A stretch of DNA of 64,000 nt from Dasypus novemcinctus (lineage: Eukaryota; Chordata; Mammalia; Cingulata; Dasypodidae): the NCBI RefSeq assembly GCF_030445035.2, contig NC_080677.1:32277329-32341328 (forward strand), read 5' to 3'. How positions within the stretch are numbered: position 1 is the first letter of the stretch; every line of letters starts with the position of its first letter. Under the pieces are notes generated by a model that was given only the letters and a program-made list of their open reading frames with translations, was not told where the DNA came from and searched no databases. This document shows positions 24,871 to 35,465 of this stretch, piece by piece. The position numbers and the translations under genes are program-made.

Positions 24871-26550
24871 CCATTTAGGACAGAGTTAGAGCTGAGAGTA
24901 GAGATGGGAGTTAGATATCAGGTTAATTCTTTTCTTTCATCTCATCTGAACAAGGTCAGGTTCCTATCTGCTCATTTCACACATCAGTCTATTCTAATTC
25001 TGTTCCCCATTCTGCTGGCAAAACTACTTATCATCCAAATGCAGAGTAAAACAAAGAAAAATTCAATCCTCATGAGATGCCTTGAATCCACCGCAATTCA
25101 GTCCTGCAGAAACTATCAGAAACCATTAGGGTTAAATAATAGGGATTGAAAGCCATCAAAATAAGAGAATACAGAGCTGTTAAAGAGAGATCAAATTTCA
25201 TGGGCAAAACAAAATTAGTTTGAAAGCTCAGCCTCTGACTTCCATCTCTTTCTTGCGTTATACATATTCATAGGATTCAGAGATTGTGCCTACGTGACCC
25301 TAACTTTCAAAGTGAAAATTTCAAATTTAGTTTTGGCCAACTAGATTTGTACCTAATATTTTCACTTCTCACCCAGAGACAATCTTACAGAAAACGATGA
25401 ACATCAGTTGAGTAAATACAATTCTAGTCCTGTAGGTTTAAACCCAGGTGATTAAATTTAATGGAAATTTAACAACCTGGCTCTATCACTGTTACAGAAG
25501 TAACTGGAACAGGCTTATTATTTAGTTCAACAGAGAAGAGGACATTCATTTTTCTTACTCAACGGTGTCCCTGTACTATAAATCCCTACTCTAAGTCACT
25601 CATGTGAAAGCCAAGTGTGAACCTTGGTGGTAATAGCAGCAGGGAAGCAGCTCTTTTAAAAACAATTGAGTGAGAACCATGGGCATGATTTGACAGCGTA
25701 AAGGACATTTGGAGAGACAGTTTTGGCCATCAGACTTTTATGGCAGAGCAGTGCTTTAATCCTCACATAAGCTTCATCTTGTTTCCAGATTTCAGTAGAG
25801 TGAATGTCACAATTGAGATCAGAATTTAGTCTTCTAGAGTTAGAAGTGGACTATGCCAGGTGCTTTCTTTGTCTCTCAAGTAATAATACACAACAAGACA
25901 CAATGGCTACCCGGGTAACACAAGGATTTTGTGATGAGATGTGAATCTAAAAATAAAGCATCTCTCAGAATCTCTAAAATGCAGGAACTGCATGGTTTCC
26001 AGCATGCTCAGCCTTTTAATAAAAGTGAATACTTTTATTAGTTTCCATACCTTTTGGCTAATGAGTCCCAATTGACATATATATAAAGGATACCAAATGA
26101 CTTATAAATGTGACTTCTACTCCAAGCCAGAGAACAAACTAGGAGACCAGAAAAGTAGGCTGATGTTTGGTGCTCATCAGGTTCTTAACAATCAAATATT
26201 TTGTAATAATATTCTGTAGGCTTTTAAAAAAAAACTTTTAGCCTGGCACCATGGGTCAGTGGATAGATAATGTTACCACAAGAGGTATAATTTTAATTCC
26301 TTGTTCACTATGGAGTTATTGTTGAGCACCTTAAAGTCTCTTTATTTTTGTTTTTGGATTTATAAAATTAGATTAATATCTTGTTCTCATAGGAAGGTAT
26401 GAAAGTAAATTAGATTAATAACTAATAAATCTGGAAGGGTACTGAGCAACATTAGTAACAAGTTTTTAATTACAATTGTCCATAACTGTGTTTTGAGAAC
26501 ACTGGAACATAAATTAATATAAAGCTTTTAGAGGGCATTTTGGAACTATC
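24871..26550. other. Unassigned sequence
   Basis: A faint MIR-like stretch at 26250-26460; otherwise nothing recognised. Confidence 0.65.
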
Positions 26551-26565
26551 TATACTGGGGAAGGG

Positions 26566-26980
26566 GAGGGAAGCAGATGTGTTTCAGCTATAGAGCATCC
26601 CCCTACCATATGGGAGGTCCAGGGTTCGAACCCAGGGTCTCCTGGCCCATGTGGTGAGCTGGCCTATGTGCAGCGCTGCCGTGTGCAAGGAGTGCCCTGC
26701 CACGCAGGGGTGTCCCCAGCATAGGGGAGCCCCTCGCGCAAGGAGTGCACCCTGCATTGAGCCACCCTGCCTGAAAAAAGCAAAGCCTGCCCATGAGTGG
26801 CGCTGCTCACACGGAGAGCTGGCACAGCAAGATGATGCAACAAAAAGAGACACATATTCCCAGTGCTGCTGAGAATGCAAGTGGACACAGAAAAACACAC
26901 AGCAAATGGACACAGAGAATAGACAATGGAGGGGCGGAAGGGGAGGGAAATAAATATAATAAAATAAAATCTAAAAAAAA
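26566..26980 (+). mobile_element. DAS-class SINE, full-length subtype
   Basis: The sense copy carries a perfect B box GGGTTCGAACCC near 26622. Flanks TATACTGGGGAAGGG and TATTGGGGAAGGG suggest the duplicated target. It is more diverged than the copies at 13.4 and 23.1 kb. Confidence 0.92.
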
Positions 26981-26994
26981 ATATATGTATTGGG

Positions 26995-27489
26995 GAAGGG
27001 AAAGTTACTTTTTACTTTTCACTTTATACCAGCTTGGATTTTATTTATATGAGAAGGTTTTATATTAAAAATTTTTAATTAAATAATTTAAAATAAAGAA
27101 TATTGTATCATTTAAAAAATAGGAACACTCTAAAAGGTAGCGAATCGTTAATCTCTGCTTTGTTTCCTAAGAGGAGTTGAAGATCAATAGTTAGATAGTT
27201 TAGGTTTAACTTTATTTTAACATATTATAACATAATAATGGCTTAGAGTGCCATGATAACAGCTTTAACAGATTTGTATATTTTATATTCTGAGCATAGG
27301 CATAATTGCTCAAATAAAAATGCTCCTGGCCAGTTAGAAGCACTTCCAAGGAACCCTCAAATATCTTTGTATCTGAGATTTCTTGATTAAGTTGCATTCT
27401 AACGTTAATGGCAGGGAGAACAACAAGAAGATCCAAGGAAACTAGAGAGTCTGTAACTGCACGCAGGAAAATCCCATCCATCAGCCATG
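26995..27489. other. Unassigned sequence
   Basis: AT-rich; nothing recognised. Confidence 0.7.
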
Positions 27490-28045
27490 TAGGATCTAAG
27501 CCCCTCTAGATTTAGCAGTGGAGTGGGCATCACCATCCCAGGGTCCTCAGGGTGGAGGAATAAAATATGGACTAGAGTGGACCTACTGGTACTCTACTAT
27601 AGAATTTTTGTGACTCTAGCAATGGAAGAAATTATATCATTGATGTGGAGACAGTGGCGGTGGGAGTTGCTGAGGGCAGGGAGAGGGAAAAAGAGGTGTG
27701 ATTTGGGGCATTTTCAGGACTCGGAGTTGTCCTCAATGATATTGCAGGGACAGATGCAGGGCATTATATATCCTGCCATAGCCCACTGAATGGACTGGGA
27801 GAGAGTGTAAACTACAAAGTAAACTATAATCCATGCTGTGTAGCAGTGCCCCAAAATGTACTCATCAAATGCAGTGAATGTACCACAGTAATGAAAGAAG
27901 TTGTTGGAGTGGGAAGAGTGGGTGGTATGGGCAGTGGGGTATATGGGAATCTCTTTAAAAAAAAAAAAATGTTACATTTTGTGTGATCTATGTATCATTT
28001 TTTAAAAAGATAATAAAAAATGAAAAAATAAAATAGAAAAGAAGT
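27490..28045 (+). mobile_element. L1 3' UTR, sense, with A-rich end
   Basis: CAGTGGGGTATATGGGAATC, then ATGTTACATTTTGTGTGATC, then ATAATAAAAAATG is the sense counterpart of the antisense L1 3' ends in this window. It is 5'-truncated. Confidence 0.65.
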
Positions 28046-28619
28046 TCCAGAGCAAAAATCACTTCCAAATCTTCCTTAATGAGGTGATAAGTAACCTTTC
28101 TAAAGCTTCTGCTACTGCCGGAGCTGCAAGGAAATCCAGAAGGAAGACAGAAAAATAAAATCACAAGCAATCTAAGAAAGGACCAGCTTTAGATATACGG
28201 CAATAGTAAAATGCTTTAAGTCTCTACTTCAGGTTTTCCTCAGAAAATATATTAGGCTGGAAGATTCTGCTTTAACTTTTAGTTTGCTGTAGGCCTAAAT
28301 CATCCTTCACTAGTGAACACTGGTTTAATTTTTCATATAGAAGCTGCGTAACTTTCTTCTATTTTAAAATAAGGTATTTTTGCAAGCAAACATTATCTTA
28401 TCCAGTTATTTTGCACAGTAGAATCAAATGCAGAACTAGATCCTATTAAGAATGATATGATGGATCAATTCAATAGCAGTTAAATTTTGATTAATACACT
28501 TTCTTTGGTAATTCTGTTGATCAGATCTACTTTTAGCTGACAGAGAGTAGATTCCACACCCAAATACTTCTAATATGATGCAATAATAACAACTATTATT
28601 TGACTTTTAAAATATTGCA

Positions 28620-29275
28620 AACTTCCTCCCCCTTTCCCACTCTCCCCTATTAATAATATTTTACATGTAGATGGTACATTTGTTACAGTTGATGTACAAA
28701 TATTGAAGCATTGCTGCTTACCATGATCAATGGTTTACTTTATGGTTTACATTTTGCACCATATACTTTTTTTAAAGATTTATTTATTTTCTTTTTCTTT
28801 ATTTATGCCACCCCCGCCCCCGCCTCCCCAATGGTTCTCTCACCTTCTCCAGGAGGTACCGGGTTGTCCCACATGAGACAAGTACCCAACAGCCTGAGCC
28901 ACATCTACTCCCTGCAGGCTGTGGCATCTGCTGGCTTGTGGCATCTGCTCGTTGGGGCATCTAGCTCCTTGCGGTAGGGCCGTGTCTGCTCCTCTTCTTT
29001 TTTCTTTAGGAGGCACCAGGACCTGAACCTGGGACCTCCTATGTGATAGGTGGGTGCCCAACTGGTTGAGCCACATTCATTTTCCTGCACCGTATACTTT
29101 TATAGGTTTTAACAAAATTTAAAATGGCCTGTATCCATTACACCAAAATTATGCAGAACCATTCCAATGCCCTAAAAATGCCCTATGTTCCATCTATTCT
29201 ATTCTTCCCTCCCCCTTCCCCCAGGACCTATAGTAACCACTAAGTTTCACTTTTTGAAGAATAAGGTTCATAGTA
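28620..29275 (-). mobile_element. L1 3'-UTR fragment, antisense, split by a SINE
   Basis: GGTACATTTGTTACAGTTGATG, GTTTACATTTTGCACC and, after the SINE, AAAATGGCCTGTATCCATTA and CCATTCCAATGCCC parallel the insertion at 13.3-14.1 kb. Confidence 0.7.
28771..29086 (-). mobile_element. DAS-class SINE, dimeric subtype
   Basis: Flanks GCACCATATACTTTT (28756-28770) and GCACCGTATACTTTT (29087-29101) form a 15-bp target duplication with one mismatch. Two tRNA-like heads are present. Confidence 0.92.
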
Positions 29276-29640
29276 GGAAGGCATATTCTGGTCAATGAGA
29301 TATAAGTGGAACTGTTCTGTGGCAGATACTGAGAACCCTTCTTAAGAGAAAACTGGTACATGTCTTATGTTGCTCTTTTTTGACAGTCTTCTGTCTTCTT
29401 ACCTGAAACACAGATGCTGCCATTTTGGAAAATGAAGTTGGAAGTTCATATTATGGAAGAATCAACAAAGATGAGCCAGATTTCTGCCCTTGGGACACCA
29501 TAGTAGCCCTGACTGCCTACTGAACTTAAACACAGGAGAGAAAGAAACATTGATCCTGCTTAAATCATTCTATTTCGGGTTTTCTGTCATTCACAGTTAT
29601 ACCTAACTCTAACAAATATACCAACTCTAAGATTCATTGA
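29276..29640 (+). mobile_element. Old LTR-type relic (MaLR-like)
   Basis: GGTCAATGAGATATAAGTGG, GATGCTGCCATTTTGGAAAA and AAATCATTCTATTTCGGG follow the same LTR-like pattern as 16265-16650. There is no coding content. Confidence 0.45.
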
Positions 29641-29713
29641 GTCCATGTTAGGAGCAAAGCACTATCTGTGGTTTAGACATCATAATGGGAAGTTTTTTCT
29701 ATAATACACTTTT

Positions 29714-29903
29714 TTTTTTGAGGTACCAGGGTCTGGGATTGAACTAGCACTCAACCACTGAACCATATCAGCTCCCTGAGTTTTTCCTTTTTCTTTTCAT
29801 TTGTTTTGCTTGTTATTTTGCTTTTAGGAGGCATGGGGAACCAAACCCAGGACCTCCCATGTGGGAAGCAGGCGCCCATTGCTTGAGCCACTTCCATTCT
29901 CCT
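29714..29903 (-). mobile_element. DAS-class SINE, dimeric subtype
   Basis: Two antisense heads (GATTGAACTAGCACTCAACC, and CCCAGGACCTCCCATGTGGG with its head) with flanks TCTATAATACACTTTT and TCTAAAATGCACTTTT, an imperfect target duplication. Confidence 0.85.
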
Positions 29904-29918
29904 CTAAAATGCACTTTT

Positions 29919-30345
29919 TTTTTTAAGTTTTATTTTTTATTTATTTCTCCCCTTCCCTCGCCTCCCCCCACCCCGCCCCAGTTGTCTGCTCTCTGTGTCC
30001 ATTGCTGTGTGTTCTTCTGTGTCTGCTTGTATTCTTGTCAGCAGCACCGGGAATCTGTTTCTCTTTTTGTTGCATCATTTTGCTGCGTCAGCTCTCCCTG
30101 TGTGTGGCGCCATTCCTGGGCAGGCTGCACTTTTTTTGCCCTGAGCAGCTCTCCTTATGGGACGCACTCCTTGTGTGGGGGGCTCCCCTACGTGGGGGAC
30201 ACCCCTGCGTGGCATGGCACTCCTTGCGCGCATCAGTACTACACATGGGCCAGCTCATCACATGGGCCAGGAGGCCCTGGTTTTGAACCCTAGACCCCCC
30301 ATGTGGTAGGCAAACGCTCCATCTGTTGAGCCAAATCTGCTTCCC
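29919..30345 (-). mobile_element. DAS-class SINE, full-length subtype
   Basis: Inserted at the right-hand target duplication of the preceding SINE: TAAAATGCACTTTT (29905-29918) recurs as TACAATGGACTTTT at 30346-30359. Confidence 0.92.
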
Positions 30346-30364
30346 TACAATGGACTTTTGAAAA

Positions 30365-30480
30365 GCAAAGTGAGACCTAAGTTCTTAGCCCAGTTGTGTT
30401 AGTAAGTAGATGTAACCTTGAGCAAGTTATTTAAATCCTCTCCGTGCCAGTTAGACAACTAACACAAGGATTTTGGAACA
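30365..30480 (+). mobile_element. MIR SINE relic, sense
   Basis: The MIR core TGTAACCTTGAGCAAGTTAT, then TTAAATCCTCTCCGTGCC is clear. Confidence 0.75.
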
Positions 30481-30606
30481 TACTAATATTTGAATTTCTC
30501 CCAATTAGAAATGTTTCTACTATTCTAAAATGAGATAAAATAAGTATCTAAATCTTTATAGGTACAAATTAATACACAATTTGTCCTCAAAACTGTGGGA
30601 ATAGTT

Positions 30607-32176
30607 GGGGAGAGGATTGCGGGAAGGTGGAAGGTGGCAGAATAGGAAGTTCCAGGAACCAGTCCATCCACCAAAACAAGTATTGAACTGGCAGGGACTG
30701 TCTGAATCAACTCTTTTGAAATTCTGGTGTCTAGCAGAACACTGTGCAGTACCCAGGGAGGAATGGGTGAATAACTCAAAGCTTTCCCCTAAGATCAGGT
30801 ACAAGACAAGGATGCCTGCTATCACCACTGCAATTCAACACTGTACTGGAAGTTCTAGCTAACAACTAGGCATGACAAAGAAATAAAGGGCAACCAAACT
30901 GGAAAAGAAGAAGTAAAACTATTCATAGATGACATAATCCTATACAAAGAAAGTTCAGAAAAATATACGAGAATGCTATTATAGCTAATAAAAATGGCAG
31001 GGAACAAAATCAACATGCAAGCATCAGTGGTGTTTCTATAAAACCAGCAATGAACAACATGAAAAGGAAATCAAGAAAATAATTCCATTTATGATAGGAC
31101 TAAAAGAATAAAATATCTAGTAATAAGTTTAACCAAGGATGTAAAGGACTTGTGTGCAGAAAACTGCATGTCATTGCTGAAAGAAATTAAAGAAAACTTA
31201 AATAAATGGAAAGATATTCCATGCTGAATATTAATTGGAGGAATTAATATCATTATGGTGTCAATACTTCCCAAAGCATTTTACAGATATAATGACAATT
31301 CCAATCAAAATTTCAATATCTTTCTTTGCAGGAATGGAAAACTTAATCAATAAATTCATATGGACAGCAAGGAACTCTGAATAGCCAAAACCATCTTAGA
31401 ACAACAGAAGTTGGAGAAGTCATACTTCTCAATTTCAAAATTTATTCCAAAGCCACAGGAATCAACAGTATGGAATTAGCACAAGGACAGACAAATAGAC
31501 CAACACAATAGAAATGAGAGTACGGAAATAAACCCACACATAAATGGTCAACTGATTTTTGACAAGAGAGCTAAGTCTACCCAAGAGGGAAATAATAGTA
31601 TCTTCAACTGGTGGTGTTCAGAAAACTGGATATCCACATGCAAAAGAACGGAAGTAGACCCCTACCTTACACTACATACAGAAAATAACTCAAAATGGAT
31701 CAATGACTTAACTATGAATTAAAACTATAAAACTCTTAGTAGAAGCATAGAGAAATGTCTTTAGGATCTTAGACTTTACACCAAAAACACAAGCAACAAC
31801 AACAACAAAAAATAAATTGAACTTCATCAAAATTTAAAATTATTGTGCATCAAAGAACATTATCAAAAAATGTGAAAGGACAACCAGCAGAATGGGAGAA
31901 AATATTTGGAGACCATATATCTGATAGAGGTTTAATGTCCACACTATTTAAAGAACTTCTATAACTCAATAATAAAATGGCAAAAAATTTTTTTAAAATG
32001 GGCAAAGGACTTGAATAGACGTTTCTCTAAAGAACATACACAAATGTCCAATAACCACATGAAAAGATTGTCAGCATCATTAGTCATTAGAGAAATGCAC
32101 ATAAAAACCACAATGAGATACCACTTCATACTCAGTAGGATGGCTATAATTAAAAACAGAAAATAACAAGCATTGG
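30607..32176 (+). mobile_element. Internally deleted L1: 5' start joined to ORF2 3' half
   Basis: 30607-30788 is the L1 5' start (GGTGGCAGAATAGGAAGTTC). It passes at about 30788 straight into the late ORF2 region (CCTAAGATCAGGTACAAGAC), then follows L1 ORF2 order to ACCACAATGAGATACCACTT and AAAACAGAAAATAACAAGC. Frameshifts and stops are frequent; it is dead. The middle of the element is missing. Confidence 0.85.
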
Positions 32177-32179
32177 CCA

Positions 32180-32447
32180 GGAAGCTATTACAGGCTTTGT
32201 AGATGGAGGAAGGCGTCACAACCCAAGGAAGGCAGGCAACTGCTAGAAGCTGGAAAAGTTAAGGGACCAAATTCTTTTCTGGAGCCTCCAGAAGGAACAC
32301 AGCCAGGCTAATGCTTTGATTTTAGTCCAGTAAAAGCCATTTTGGACTTCTGACCTCCAGAACTGTAGAATAATAAATGTTTATTGGTTTTAAGCCATGA
32401 AATTTGTGGTAATTTGTTACAGCAGCGATAGGAAACTAATACATCCC
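32180..32447 (+). mobile_element. Old LTR-type relic (MaLR-like) end
   Basis: GGACTTCTGACCTCCAGAAC, AATAAATGTTTATTGG and GCAGCGATAGGAAACTAATAC match the 3' end of old MaLR-class LTRs. Confidence 0.6.
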
Positions 32448-35035
32448 CCTATAAAATCTGTAAATTGAATAAAATATTTCTAAATAATCAATAGAACCAA
32501 TGTATGTATTCATACCACCAACTGAATATCATTTTAATTAATAGGACCATTTGTAAAAAATATAGTAATCTTATTTGACTTTAGTTTGCTTATTAATGTA
32601 TGTAAACAGTTTTTTCCATACATAAAACATACATTCTATCAACAAAAACTACCATTGTCATCACACCTAAATGCTGGGCTTCAATGAATGTAGTTTAACA
32701 TCTTCCTATTTGTAAAGGCAGCAACTATGATAGGTAAGACTGGATGAATTTCCCTGAATTTCTTATCATCTTCAAACTTATGCCAGTCTCTTTTCCAATC
32801 TGCTTTTTGGATCTCACCATTGATTGACTAAACGTTTTCCAGTCTCGTACTCATACTCATCTCCTCACTGAGGCTCTGGGGTCATAGAGCACTATTTCAT
32901 TTACAATTGGTAGATATCTCTAAAATTCTTCCTGATTGACAAAATGGTTTCATTTTTCCTATTTATGCTTACAAAATTTCTCTAAGTGGAATGCAAAAAC
33001 ATTTCAAGAAGAAACAGAATTTTAATGATTGAATTGCACAGTGCTTGTGTGGTGACTTTTAAAAATCACTTACAATCATAAAATGCTTAGCACCAACCCA
33101 AGATTCAGTCTTGGGAAAGATTTAGCTTTTTCAGAAAGCCCTCATTCATTTCTACAAGTTAGTTTTGAATTTTCAATGCAAATTATTTTCAATTGTTTAT
33201 TTTTATTACCTTGCTTTGCAGAACCTTTGAATGCAGTAACTATGCTGTGTGAATTCTCTGGGGGAAAATGCCATTTAAGAGCTAGCTGTGTGTTAGGTAA
33301 ATGAAAGTTATCCAGTTTAATCACAGTGTGCCCTGCTATTTCATCACACACTCACAGGACTGTCTTTTATTTCTACTACTCATGAAGGCTCTTCCATAGG
33401 AATGCAATATTGGAAATCTTCAATACTAAATTTTCGGATGTTTTTGAGATGTGCTGCCCTTGTGTGATTGCTTTAAGTAGCAACAAATCAGAAAGCCATC
33501 ATAAAACTCAGATGAGGCAGCCATTCTTGCTGCCTTGGGTAACATTGTTATTTGGGAACATGTAAATGAAAGTCTGCTCCTAAAATACATCAGCTTGATT
33601 CAGAAGCATGTCTTTCTTCTCATTGCTTTAATACCTTTCCACATAGTTCAAACATAATCAATTTCTTCTTTTTACCGACACACATAATCAGAAAACATTG
33701 CAATAAATATGAGACATTTATTGTTTCTCCACGAATATGCACTCTTGTTTTATTAAAATGCTGTTGTTAATTTCCATGGCAATGGTTTCCATGTAAGTAG
33801 GTAATTACTAACTTTCAAAATAGTAAATATTGGTAAACTATTGGATGTTAGATGCAAGTTGTTTTAGTAAAGTGTGTTGGCAGCAACTTTATTTTTTTTT
33901 TATAGGGAACTACTCAATTTTCACTGTACTTCTCAGTCAGGTGTGTATATGAAATCTGGAAACTCTAAGACTAGGAAACAAAATTTGCAAGATATGCTAT
34001 AATCTGTGTGGTTCAAGCAAATACACTGCTTGTAAGGAATTCTTTTATTTAGATAAAAATTGTGAATGTTAGCATTGTATGTTTTGTAGCAAAGATGAGG
34101 TGGTCTCTGAGAATAAGGAAATTGGGGAAATAAGATTTCCTCCTGAGAATTAAATGAAGAAATAAAATAAATCAAAAGAAATTAAACCAAGAAACAAAAC
34201 ACATAAATGAGCAAGAGCATATATAAGCAGTTTCCCAAAAGAGACAGATTATCATTCTCCTAGGCGTAGAAGACAAGGCTTGAACTTGATTAAATATGAT
34301 AACCTGTATTCCCAGCCATGTGGTCAGGTAGAAAAGTACAGAAAAGGGAAAATCACAAGGCAAGCACTGATGGTGCCCATCTTAACACTATCTAAGGAGG
34401 AAAGAGTTTTAGCCAGGAACCTTTCTTTTAATGGATGAAACAAGCTAGTCTATAAACTGATGGGATTAATTGAGTTCAGAAAAAGACATTTAAAATCTTT
34501 AAGATACAGGAGTAAGGAGTGTTAATTTATAGCATGTTTCCTAGAAAGGCAGAAGGTGAAGGGACCCAAAGGGTAGATGGAGAGTCTGCTCTGCAGTAGA
34601 TCCCTCCTATTGTAACACGAAGGAAGGAAGCCAGGGTTTAGAGATTTGATATTGGAAAGCTGACAGACTTCTGATCTGAAGGCTTCTGTGTTCTCTGAGA
34701 AGTAGGAGGTAAGATCTTCTCCAAGAATGACAGTGAAGGGAGGTAGGAAAGAAGAGGACTTGGAGGTAGCTGAAAAAAATGTTTGACAAAAAGCAGCATC
34801 AGTACCTTCCTTGTTCAGCTAGTATTTGGCAAGCACTCAATTAATTTGATTCAGGAAATCTGGAATGGTGGTATTTTCATACATCTATATAAATAAAGGC
34901 AATTGTGTTCTTACCATGTCACATGCAAAATGACTATTCATGCACTTTTAAAAAACTTTCATTGTATGTTTTATTATATGATGAACTAAGAGCTAAGCTA
35001 CTTCCATTGCTTCTTTTCAACAAGATTTTGTTTTT
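32448..35035. other. Unassigned sequence, possibly conserved non-coding
   Basis: 2.6 kb without any recognisable repeat. The part near 33560-33830 is rich in homeodomain-like TTATT/ATTA motifs and has an imperfect RFX-like site (TTTCCATGGCAATGG). Confidence 0.4.
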
Positions 35036-35465
35036 TTTTCCTTTTTATTAGAGAAGATATAAGTAAGTGTAGGTACACAGGAAAATCATGCATAACACAG
35101 AATTTACATGTACAACCCTATTATTAATACCTTGCATTAGTGTGGTAGACCGTACAATTTAAGCATTAATCCTCCATTCCCTAGCACCTGGTAACACTAT
35201 GAATTTATTGTAATTATTTTATATCAGTGAGATCATACAATATTATTTCACTCAACATAATGTTTTCAAGGTTAATCCATGCTGCTGCATGTATCAGAAC
35301 TTCATTCCTTTTACAGCTGAATAATATTCCATTGTATGTATAGACCACATTTTGTTTATCCATTCATCAGTTAATGGACAATTGGGTTGCTTCCATTTTT
35401 GGCAAATTGTGAGTAATGATGCATAAACAACGTTATGCAAATTTTTATGATCACACTGTATAAAA
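35036..35465 (-). mobile_element. L1 3' region, antisense
   Basis: It runs from L1 3'-UTR-like sequence (TATTAGAGAAGATATAAG) into a standard antisense L1 stretch (GCTGAATAATATTCCATTG, then CCATTCATCAGTTAATGGAC). Confidence 0.75.
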
